Assembly: GCA_036873755.1 (NCBI GenBank)
Contig: JAVTVY010019612.1
Location: 1-64,000, forward strand
DNA: 64,000 nt
From: Hanleya hanleyi
Lineage: Eukaryota; Mollusca; Polyplacophora; Lepidopleurida; Hanleyidae
Direction of reading: 5' to 3'
The notes under the pieces were generated by a model, which did not search any database, was not told the origin of the DNA, and worked only from the letters and a program-made list of their open reading frames with translations. Made by a program: the position numbers and the translations under genes. Positions 54,911 to 64,000 of the stretch are shown piece after piece (the stretch's first letter is position 1; every line of letters starts with the position of its first letter).

Positions 54911-55556
54911 GATCATACGCAGTGTCAAGGAAGAACAGGGCGTTCATTTCTAGAGATTTATTTTTGTTTTCATTTCAATATTATTCATCAGGTTAATCAG
55001 TGAAAACATATGATGGGTCACCACTGAATACATAGGGATATTTAACTTTTCTTGTTTGAGACTAAGTGAATCTTCTTCACGTCAAATTTGCTCATTTTTA
55101 CCATATAATAATAAAAACATATTATTTTTGTTGAATACCTATTAGAATCAGGTGGTCACCATGCTTTTCGGAAAATAATATCGGTATAACAAATTGATCA
55201 TTCCCATGCAGCCTTATACATAGAAGGGAATCGGGATGGGGTAGGAAATTTTCTCGGAAGTTCACGTATAAGGCATTTACATGTTTGCCTTTCTGTTGAA
55301 AGTGAATACGGGTAAATCTATTTTTGTATGGGCTATGACAAGCATAATCTTCAATTCAGAAACAATATAATTTGCGCTCTCCAACCGTTGAATCTAAAAT
55401 GCCCACTTTGTGGTCAATCCTATCCCACTATCAAACCGCCACTAACACACTCAAATGTTAAGTAATGTGACCTAGTGGCCGGGTGCCATGGGAAAATATA
55501 ATAGCAAGCTGAACCGATTTTCTATTTATCTATATCTGTTCTCCTATTGGAATATA
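54911..55556 (+). repeat. Segmental duplication flank (copy 2), non-coding
   Basis: 54990-55250 aligns with about 24825-25000; the hairpin-ended element present in copy 1 at 23381-24752 is absent. No exon seen in the remainder. Confidence 0.6.
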
Positions 55557-56508
55557 CTATAGACAGGTCCCAGCCAAGAAAAAACTTACATTTTTTCCTG
55601 TCAAAGTTTTCTCAGTGGTTCCGTCATCCTTGACCTATACCCTTTCAATTTAGCTGAGGGGCCACCATGGATTTGTCCTCAAATCCAATATGGCGGCCCA
55701 GATCCAAAATGGCCGCCAATACCCATACCCATTCCTGATCGAAAATCAATTTTCTAACCACAAACTAGTTTGTTTTTGTAGTCCTACGTAGGTTATGAAT
55801 AATTAGTTAATTTTGGAATGGTTTGTAATTGGTATGAAAATTCAATATGGCCGCCAAATTCCAAAATGGTGGGCAATGTCCATTGAATCACACATTTTCC
55901 TGCCCTAATATGTTGAGATGGACCATCCGTGGTCCGAATGCGTCCTGTGCGGTTCATCTTGTAGCTCTCGGGGTGTAGACCCCGATTTGAGGGATATGCA
56001 TGTCATCGGTGACGTCATCAGTACGAGTAGTAGCGAAAGCGGACATTTTGGGGGTGCGTGGGGATATGTTTGGGGAAAAGATGTACCATCCTTGGTCCGA
56101 ATGTGTCGTGTCGGGTGTCATGTTGTAGCTCTCAGGGTGTCGATCACGACCTGAGGTTTTTCCATGTCATCTGTGACGTCACCGGTGACGTCACCAGTAC
56201 GAGTAGTAGCGAAAGCGAGAGATTTGGAGGTGCAATGGAGTGCGTTTAGAGTAGATGATGGCCTTTTTCCATCCAGCTACCTGGTAGAGTTACCTGTGAG
56301 TGTGAGTGTATGCGCGCGTGAGTGTGAGTGATTGAGTAAGTGAATGAGTGAGTGAGTGAGTGTGAGTGAGTGAGTGAGTGAGTGAGGCGTGCACAACGCT
56401 CTTGAGGCGTCACAAACGCCCGTCTTAACGCATGGACGCATTAACGACGGTGAGTGAGTGAGTGAGTGGGAATCGACTGGACTAATGTATCGTCCGTTCT
56501 CATCATTT

Positions 56509-56520
56509 TGCGCATGCGCA
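56509..56520. promoter_or_regulatory. NRF1-type palindrome (one of four in the fold-back)
   Basis: TGCGCATGCGCA, a perfect match to the NRF1 consensus YGCGCATGCGCR, occurs here and at 56691-56702, 58107-58118 and 58274-58285. All lie beside GGCC-GTAG-ATAGAAA sequence or its complement. Binding is inferred from the motif only. Confidence 0.45.
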
Positions 56521-57249
56521 GTCTGGCCGTAGTATAGAAAGCAGGCATTTTGAGGATTCATGGAGGTTTGTTGAGTAATTGAGGGACCATCCCTATTCAA
56601 ATGGACCGTGTGGGCGCATGGACGCACTAACGACGGTGAGTGAGTGAGTGGGATCCGACTGAACTAATATATCGTCCGTTTTCATCATTTTGCGCATGCG
56701 CAGTCTGGCCGTAGCATAGAAAACAGGCATTTTGGGCATTCGTGGAGGTTTGTTGAGAGATTGAGGGACCATCCCTGGTCAAATGGACCGTGTGGGGTAT
56801 CAGTGTGAAGCTCTCGTGGGTCAGACTGGCTTGTTTTCATTGCAAGTCTCGCCAATCTGCTCATGGGCAGTTGGGGTGTAGTAAGTAAAGTGGTCATTTT
56901 GGGAGGTGCGTGGGGGTCTGTTGAGTGATGAGGGACCATTCTTGGTCCGAATGCCTCGAGTGGGGTGTCAAAGTGAAGCTTTCGTGGTGTAGACCATGAC
57001 TTGATGTGTGTCGCTGTCATCTGTGACGTCATCAGTAGGAGTAGTAGCCAAAGTGGGAATTTTGGGGTTGTGAAGTAAGGTGTTTGGGGTAGAGAGGGAC
57101 CAAATGGCCTGGGTGGGGTGTCCCAGTGAAGCTTTCGTGGGGTAGAGTCAAACTGGCATGTATTTTATTGAAAGTCGCGCCAATCTGAACATGCGCAGCT
57201 CTAAGAACTCCGGTCCAAGAACCCTGCCACATGTGAGCTACCACCAGCA

Positions 57250-57277
57250 CCGGGCGTTGATGGGCGTCAACGCCCGG
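57250..57277. other. GC-rich hairpin at the fold-back centre
   Basis: CCGGGCGTTGA, loop TGGGCG, TCAACGCCCGG is a perfect 11-bp stem. It incorporates the GGCGTTGA word typical of the neighbouring elements and is followed by a (GGT)n tract (57280-57315). Confidence 0.8.
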
Positions 57278-58396
57278 TAGTGGTGGTGGTGGTGGTGGTG
57301 GTGGTGGTGGTGGTGTGTGTGGTAGAGTGTGGTGGTGGTAGAACTGGTGTGTGGTGGTGTCTGTACATATAGGGATTAACTCGTGTCTCTCGTCATTCTG
57401 AGATCAGAACAATGAACTTCTGAATACACGGACAACAGCATAAGTGAATTGTAAACACACCCATAGCTGTTCCCTTAGCGTGGATGTGCTGTGATGGAGG
57501 GGATAATAAAAGGATTGACCTGTAATCTTTGATGTTGGTGTTGTTGTTGTTGCTCTACTTTTGGACTAACCAATCCGAATAGTACTTATCACGGACTACA
57601 CCCATAGAGCTACGTATAGGCGCGCAGGTCTTATGGGCTAATTCACCAGGGCGTTGAAGCATTGAGCGTTGGTGAGTGTTGCTACAAGATGACACCTCAC
57701 ACGACGCATTTGGACCACGGATGATCCATTTCTACCCTAAACACCTTCCTTAACACCCACTTTGGCTGCAACTCCTACTGAGGACGTCAGCAATGACGTC
57801 ACAGATGACCCGCATATCCCTCAAGTCGTGGTCTGCGCCATGAAAGCTTTGCTTTGACACCTCACATCACGCATTCGCACCAAGAATAGTCACCCAATCG
57901 CTCAAGCACATCCCCACGCACCTCCAGAATGACCACTTTACTTACTACACAACAACTGCGCATGTTCACCCTCAAGTCATGGTCTACACCACGAAAGCTT
58001 CACTTTGACACCTCACACGAGGCATTCGGACCAAGAATGGTCCCTCATCACTCAACAGACCCCCACGACCCTCCCAAAATGAACACTTTACTTACTACAC
58101 CCCAACTGCGCATGCGCAGATTGGCGCGACTTCCGATGAAAACAAGCCAGTCTGACCCACGAGAGCTTCACACTGATACTCCACACGATCCATTTGACCA
58201 GGGATGGTCCCTCAATCTCTCAACAAACCTCCACGAATGCCCAAAATGCCTGTTTTCTATACTACGGCCAGACTGCGCATGCGCAAAATGATGAAAACGG
58301 ACGATATATTAGTCCAGTCGGATCCCACTCACTCACTCACCGTCGTTAGTGCGTCCATGCGTTAAGACGGGCGTTGGGGACGCCTCAAGGGAGTTG

Positions 58397-58474
58397 TGCA
58401 CGCCTCACTCACTCACTCACTCACTCACTCACTCACTCACTCACTCACACACACACACACACACACACACACCA
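58397..58474. repeat. (CTCA)n and (CA)n microsatellite
   Basis: About ten CACT/CTCA units are followed by an uninterrupted (AC)n run of about 13, part of the right arm of the fold-back. The left arm equivalent is at 56280-56385. Confidence 0.9.
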
Positions 58475-59691
58475 ACGCATACACTCACACTCAGATAGGT
58501 AACTCTACCAGGTAGCTGGATGGACAAAAGGCCGTCATCTGCTCCAAACACTTCACTGCACCTCCGAAACTCCCGCTTTCGCTACTACTCGTACTGATAA
58601 CGTCACAGGTGACATGGAAAATCCTCAAGTCGCTGTCTACGCCCCGAGAGCTACAACATGACACCCCACACGACACATTCGGACCACGGATGGCCCATCT
58701 TTACGCCAAACACACCCCCACGCACCCCCAAAATTCCCGCTTTCGCTACTACTCGTACTGATGACGTCACCGATGACATGGGTATCCCTCAAATCGGGGT
58801 CTACATCCCGAGAGCTACAAGATCACACCCCACAGGACGCATTCGGATCAAGGATGGTCCAGCTGTGCATATTAGGGCAGGAAAATGTGTGATTCAATGG
58901 ACATTGGTCGCCATTTTGGATTTTGGCGGTCATATTGAATTTTCTGACCAATTATAAATCATTCCAAAATTAACTAATTATTCATACCCTACGTAGGATT
59001 ACAAAAAAACTTAGTTTTGTGTGTAGAAAATTGATTTTCGAGCAGAAAATTGTGAGCTTCTATGGGTATTGGCGGCCATTTTGGATTTTGGCCGCCATAT
59101 TGGATTTGAGGCCAAATCCATGGTGGCCCCTCAGCTAAATTGAAAGGGCATAAGTCAAGGATGACGGAACCAGTGGGAAAACTTTGACAGGAAAAAATGG
59201 TAGTTTTTTCTTGGCTGGAACCTGTCTATACTGTGTCTTCAGATGGTGTGCATTGTTGTTGGCATCTTAAAAATGGATAAAGGTCACCGTTGGTTTGTAT
59301 TTGAGTTAATAGGTGTTGTATTTGCTGTTAGCATCCCTGGACCATTTCATAGCACACATCTGCTAGCATGATAAACTGCTTGCTAACCCGTCCGGTAGTA
59401 TCACTTTCAAGAAGCACTATGACATTGGTCAATGCCAAAAAAAGTGTGATTTGAACGTAAATGTAACAAAAAAACCGCGTCGCTGAAATGTAATGTTCGT
59501 TCCATTCATTTTGAGCTGCCAAAGCTTTCCGTTGTCAAAGAAAATGGTTTTGGCAAATGTTTACCATTGGCTTGTGAATTGAGTGCGTCATACTCTCTAC
59601 CGGATTGTCAGTCCAGGGAGAGATAACCCGTGTATGGATTTGAGTATCCAAGACCCTCAGTATTAAACCAGTGGATACACTGTGGATTCCT

Positions 59692-60220
59692 TTAACACTA
59701 TCTGGCCTGGGCGATTTCGGGTGTACCGCAGCCTGGGGGGGGGGGGGCTATCGCTAAGGCTAGGGGGCTGAAGCTTACCACACAAAATCTTGGCCGCCAT
59801 AATGACGTCACTGTGACGTCACCTTTAAAAAGAACGTTTTTGGATGATTTTTCGGTCAGAATTTTCGGTCAGAATTTTCGAATTTTTTATTTTTGTTTTT
59901 TCTTCGCAAAAGCTGCATAATAAATTAGTAAAAAAATAATCTGATAATAAAATAGGTTTTACCCACTTGTACATACTTAAAAGCAAAAATTTTGAAGAAA
60001 TATGACGAAAACATCACTTTTCTTGTACCACACATAGTCGCCATTTTGAATTTACCCATGATCCTCTGCTCCAGGGGTCATGCAAATAGGCTCAAAATGA
60101 CCCCAATATGATAATCTGAAAGTCACGGAGTTTCAGCTCTCCACTGTTTGTCGTTTCGGAGATAGAAGGAAAAAAACAACAGGGGGGAGCGGAAAGTGCC
60201 CCCCGGCCAGGTAGGGTTAA
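59692..60220 (+). mobile_element. TTAA-flanked piggyBac-like MITE
   Basis: TTAA-CACTATCTGGCC at the left and GGCCAGGTAGGG-TTAA at the right (60205-60220) give an intact target duplication. The body carries ATGACGTCACTGTGACGTCA, the TTTTTCTTCGCAAAA-CTGCAT segment and CGCCATTTTGAATTTACCCATGATCC. A 15-base G-run lies near 59735. Non-coding. Confidence 0.85.
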
Positions 60221-61300
60221 TCGGACTCCTGGTCTTCTTTCCAGCTGATTCCGAAATTACCGCTTCACATGCAACTTTGCAGTGAAAGATAAACAATTTG
60301 TCGTAATGACACATCTGGACTGCGTAATGGAGCTTACATTGATTAATGCATAGACAGCACAATTATGCCCGTAAAGGTGCTCCCCAGAGATTCTTCTGTT
60401 CCACAAAGAATAGCCAGTCGGTCTGCTTTTCGGCCATCATTTTGGTAAATACTTCAAGCCAAACCAGTTATATCTATATCTTTTCTGAGTGTGCATGATT
60501 AAACGAATTATTTTAATAAACATGATTGCTATGTTTTAAAAACTTGAAGCCCCTCCAGGCTTGTTACTTTTTTTCTAGAGAACCCGTCCTATAAAGGGGC
60601 GGATAACCAGTATAACATTTCAAATGGCGATACAAGCATGAAACTTGGCATAAATATCCCCATTGGATATTTATTCAAGAAAATTAATTGAGCCATCAGA
60701 AAATCCAAGATGGCGGCCAATTTCAAGGTGGCCGCCAATATTAACCATTTAAATACACATACTTTATTATTACGGTGGATTTTCGGCCCGGATTAAGCTA
60801 GCAAATCTATGACTGGGGTTCTTCCAGATGATTCCATGAATCCAATATTTTACCACTCCTATGGAACACTCTCATGCGTCAGTTACCTGGAAATCCAATA
60901 TGGCGGTCATTTGCTTGTGTGGGTGCCGAATGCGCCACAAATAACAATTTTAAAACCACGTGAACGACTTATTTCACAGATTGTGACCCAGAACTATTGA
61001 TAATACATGCATGCGTATGGGATTGTATAATCTAACCAAAAATACCCGAAAAGTGGCCAGTCCATTCTCTAGACATATAACTTAGTCAGTAAAACACTGG
61101 TCCGGTAAGCCACATTCACAGTTTAATAGTGTAAACTCGGACTGATTGTTTCCTACTACAGTAGTAGGAAGAGGTGAATTTCTGTCACATTCTGCCGTGC
61201 CCAGAGTTATCTGCCCCTGAATAGGTGGAGTCGCGTGGAGCTGAGTCACATCCGGTGATGTCACCTCCGGGTCATAGGTCACATATGCCCTACGGGCTAT
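60221..61300 (+). other. Left part of third inverted-repeat element; no gene
   Basis: 60655-60760 (CAAGAAAA-TTAATTGAGCCA, AAGATGGCGGCCAA, AAGGTGGCCGCC) is an inverted match to 63920-64000. 61202-61290 (CAGAGTTATCTGCCCCTGAATA, GGAGTC, TCACCTCCGGGTCA) is an inverted match to 63655-63740. No exon seen. Confidence 0.5.
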
Positions 61301-61319
61301 AGGGTACAGGTGTACCACA

Positions 61320-61620
61320 CATGCTCTAAGGCGTTAGAGCTCGTTACTATAGGGCGTTAAGGCATTAAGCTAGGGCGTTAAGGCATTAAGCTAGGGCGAT
61401 AAGGCGTTGAGACAGCTGTTAAGGCGTAACGACTGGCGTTAAGGCGTTAAGATGAGGGCGTTAAGGCGTAACGACGATCGTTGATGGGCATCACTGCATT
61501 TCGATGAATTAGTTTCAATTTCATGGAATATCTAGAACAATCAGAGCTTCCGACCTATTTCACCAGGGCGTTGAAGCGTTAATCTGGACGTTGGCAAGCG
61601 TATCCCAAAAACCTGCACAA
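61320..61620 (+). promoter_or_regulatory. GGCGTTAAG-repeat intergenic module (copy 2)
   Basis: The same module as at 50430-50660 (many GGCGTTAAG/GGCATTAAG words, GGGCATCACTGCATTTCGAT, AATCAGAGCTTC, CACCAGGGCGTTGAAGCGTTAA), again ending just ahead of a C2H2 gene. Confidence 0.5.
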
Positions 61621-61639
61621 TCGATGTTCAACCGTCAAC

Positions 61640-62160
61640 GTGGGTTATACATGCTCTGAGTGCGAACGCACATTCATCAGACATTACGATATGATGCGAC
61701 ACCAGAAGAATATACATGGGATTAAAGATACCGAGGAGCCCACTGAAGCAGATACTGAGAATATGCCAACTGATTCTGAGAATCCACCGACTGATACCGA
61801 AACAGAGACTGTTAAGAGTCTATCTACTGATATAGAGATTTTGACTTCAGATAGTCGGGCTTACATCCCCAGGAAGTGAGGAAGAACCTACCTTCTGGGA
61901 TTGTATTGTGATAGCAGCTATTGATACTCACGCTGCAACGATCGAGGACGCCGGGCAACAGACGTACATCCAAATGCGCCCCTGCATCAGGAGAACAGCC
62001 ATGGCGATCTATGACCAGTATACCGTGCTACCGCTTGAAATGAAAGGCGATCCCACACACACGTCACTTTGAAAAGAATATTAGGCTACCACCCACCAAG
62101 ACCCTGCAAAATGCGATCAAAATGCGGAAACAACTGTTCTAGGACATGTTGCCCTTACAG
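61640..62160 (+). pseudogene. Acidic C2H2 zinc-finger gene, copy B (start lost, frameshifted)
   Basis: The first codon is GTG where copy A has ATG. The C2H2 finger is intact (C-x2-C-x12-H-x4-H, with RHYDMMRHQKNIH), followed by an acidic Thr/Glu region with SENPPTDTETE, ending at a stop at 61877-61879. Beyond this, in other frames, come MRPCIRRTAMAIYDQY, LEMKGDPTHT and KCDQNAETT-like remains of the helical C-terminus. Downstream sequence (62240-62430) repeats the 3' region found at 51300-51510. Relative to copy A it keeps the cysteines but not the start. Confidence 0.55.
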
Positions 62161-62689
62161 TATCCTGACCTGCCCTACGACGATTAGAACAAACGGATCA
62201 GAGCGAATATGGTCGAAGACTGAACTTTCTGAAATGGCAACTTCTGATTGGACAGGAGCACATCTAACAGGCAAGAACGAATATGACGGATGCAGCGCCA
62301 AATGGTGGCTTCTGAGTAGACAAAAACATACCTGAGTTGTAAACATATCCAACGCGGCTCCCCTAGCTTGGGTACGATGTAACATTGGGGAGAAAATCTA
62401 TATGAAAACTTGTGAACGAGTTGATCTTTCTTTCTTTCATCTGTCAGCGTCATGGCATCAAATGTTATGCTAGGGCGTTAACGCGTTAAGATAAAGCATT
62501 AACGCGCGTTAAGATAGGAGTTAAGGCGTTACGCGGGATTCCCCTTCTTTCGCTGCAAGTACTGCTATGCATATAACCTTTAAGTGCCTGGGGCATATCA
62601 TCACCTCCGAAACTCCCCTTTCTCTACTACTCCTCATTGCGCATGCACATGTGTGTCACCACCCCTCTGGCTCTACCAAGTAAGAGCTT

Positions 62690-62880
62690 CAATGGGATAC
62701 CACTCATGTTTGGATACAGTCTGAGGCTAATGGTTTACAAACGACCTTATATGACCACTCACTCACTCACTCTCACTCACTCACTCACTCACCATCGTTA
62801 GTGCGTCAACGCGTTAAGACAGGCGTTGGGCACGCCTCACTCACTCACTCACTCACTCACTCACTCACACACTCACCTCC
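62690..62880 (-). repeat. Inverted copy of the subterminal (GTGAG)n block
   Basis: TGGATACAGTCTGAGGCTAA, CCTTATATGACCAC and (TCAC)n are followed by CACCATCGTTAGTGCGTC and CGTTAAGAC. This is the reverse complement of 48826-49050. Confidence 0.8.
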
Positions 62881-63600
62881 ATTCCTCCTCCTATTCCACT
62901 TCCTTCTCCTACTCTTCTTCCACACACACATACGCTGAGTTAAATCTACCATGTAGCCAGATGGAACATGTCCATCTCTCCCCAAACGCGCTACTTTACC
63001 CTTCGGAATCTCCCCGAGTGACCAAGCGCATATCGCTCCCAGCCTGACTGTACTCATTCCAATGACCTTTTTCCACTGCGCATGTATAGATGGACGGTAT
63101 TTCCACTAAACACCCGTCCGGTCGGATTCTCCCCTACGAATGCTTCGACATGACACACCAGACGACCCATTTCGACCAATATTGTTCCATGTCTACCACA
63201 AAACGTCAATTCCAATGTCCTTTTCCCACAATTGCCTGCATGTGCATGCGCACCATATCCCTATACTTTCAATCCACACCAGCCCAGTCCACGAGTACTT
63301 CAAACTGATACCTCACACGACGATATCAGATCAATAGTGGTCCACCACAAACCCAAAACGTCGACCCCGATCTGCCTATGCACGACGCATGCGCATTCTG
63401 AATTTGCGAAAATCACCCGGTGGCCACGAGACCCTACCATCGTGTTCTACATTGTAAGACAGAGAAATCAAGGTGCCACAACCCATAGCAAAATCCAAAA
63501 GAAAAAAAATGACCACTCTAATACTCCTACCCCAAACATACAGTTCCTGGAGATTAACATTGAAGTACCTGGGATCTTATTCAGGGGCAAATAACTCTTG
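62881..63600 (-). repeat. Monomers related to the fold-back arms
   Basis: Degenerate copies of the ~150-bp arm monomer (GCTTCGACATGACACACCAGACGACCCATT at 63140-63170; TGATACCTCACACGACGATATCAGATC at 63307-63332; ACTGCGCATG) occur without the perfect inverted partner. No gene. Confidence 0.5.
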
Positions 63601-64000
63601 CTGTATCGTCGCGTGACCGGAAGTGACCTTTGACCCGGAAATGACCTTTGACTCAGATGTGACCTCTGACCCGGAAGTGACGTCATCGGATGGGTCGTCA
63701 GCTCCATTTGACTCCACATATTCAGGGGCAGATAACTCTGTGCGCGCAAAAATATGACACAATTTCCACTCTTCTTACTATTAATATGGGAATTTTGGAT
63801 TTTTTAAATTGCACTGTTAGTTTCAGCATGTTCAGAAAATTATCAATTATAACCGACATAACTTAAAATCGAATAACGGTACCAATTTATGTGTTAAAAG
63901 TGAAAATTAACAGAAGAAAAAGGTGGCCATCTTGTAAATGGCGGCCAACTTGAATTTTCAAGTGGCTCAATTGCTTTTCTTGAAATATGACCTGATCAGA
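63601..64000. other. Right inverted repeat of third element, runs off the window
   Basis: Contains TGACC-T-TGACCCGGAA-TGACC short repeats (63617-63685), then inverted matches to 61202-61290 and to 60655-60760. The end of the element is probably beyond 64000. Confidence 0.5.

Larger units (their letters stand above)
55557..59230. mobile_element. 3.7-kb fold-back element (arms ~1.6 kb)
   Basis: The left arm (55557 to about 57140) and right arm (about 57685 to 59230) are inverted copies. Outer ends are TATAGACAGGT and ACCTGTCTATA; inner landmarks are CCTCAGCTAAATTGAAAGGG, CCAATATGGCGGCC, GACGTCATCAGTACGAGTAG, the GTGAG blocks, TGCGCATGCGCA and GGACCATTCTTGGTC. The arms contain several degenerate ~150-bp monomers with CACACGACGCATT-GGACCA. 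The centre holds a GC hairpin (57250-57277), a GGT tract and a 3'-end-like AATAAAAGG segment. It is flanked by TA on both sides if the ends are TAGACAGG. No transposase, and no ORF of substance. Confidence 0.75.

Noticed and set aside
56277..58291. ORFs of 115-120 codons in the fold-back arms
   Set aside because: The same peptide occurs in both arms because they are inverted copies, and frames cross simple repeats. No codon-level conservation can be argued.

Overview
This window is animal genomic DNA, most likely from a marine invertebrate. It has phase-matched GT-AG exons of calcium-binding EGF type, non-LTR, Penelope-like and LTR retroelements, Pol III-type SINE traces and large satellite arrays, and no prokaryotic gene organisation. 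Tandem ~155-bp monomers inside hairpin-ended elements resemble the 'pearl'/HINE elements described in bivalve molluscs. A mollusc is therefore plausible, but lancelet, hemichordate or another invertebrate cannot be excluded from sequence reading alone.

Layout. (1) 1-2.6 kb: a 26-bp minisatellite that grew out of a LINE reverse-transcriptase reading frame. (2) 2.6-10.1 kb: about three diverged tandem copies of a ~2-kb genomic unit that carried an EGF-like exon (one dead at 7.3 kb, one intact at 9.7 kb, one lost), broken up by TTAA-flanked MITEs, one of which holds a second nested element. (3) 10.1-15.5 kb: a hairpin-ended element whose 155-bp monomer has expanded to about 29 copies. (4) 15.5-18 kb: a third EGF exon, a 99-bp intronic repeat, and two exons of an unrecognised basic protein. 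(5) 18-22.2 kb: an L1/Tx1-like LINE, itself hit by a MITE in its endonuclease and by a 291-bp insert just before its YADD box. (6) 22-28.7 kb: duplicated non-coding DNA, another hairpin-ended element, a Penelope-like RT fragment and a 183-bp array. (7) 28.7-36.1 kb: an LTR retrotransposon with 2.2-kb LTRs about 99% identical around a dead interior. (8) 36.1-44.1 kb: second copies of the two unknown exons, separated by a gag-protease-only LTR element on the minus strand. (9) 44.1-48.2 kb: duplicated flank plus a third hairpin-ended element. (10) 48.2-64 kb: three successive inverted-repeat elements, with degraded C2H2 zinc-finger and P-loop ATPase genes of virus-like type in the first, a giant fold-back in the middle, and a second degraded zinc-finger gene in the third.

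The only plausible host coding sequence is the EGF exons (9712-9834, 15535-15657) and the two paralogous exon pairs (17025-17122 with 17343 onward; 36195-36292 with 43499 onward). Splice phases match from the third EGF exon into the first pair (1, then 0). An old segmental duplication (about 16.7-25.0 kb against 28.6-55.2 kb) makes each copy an empty site for the transposons in the other, so the order of many insertions can be read directly. Identity values are counts by eye and no database search was possible.
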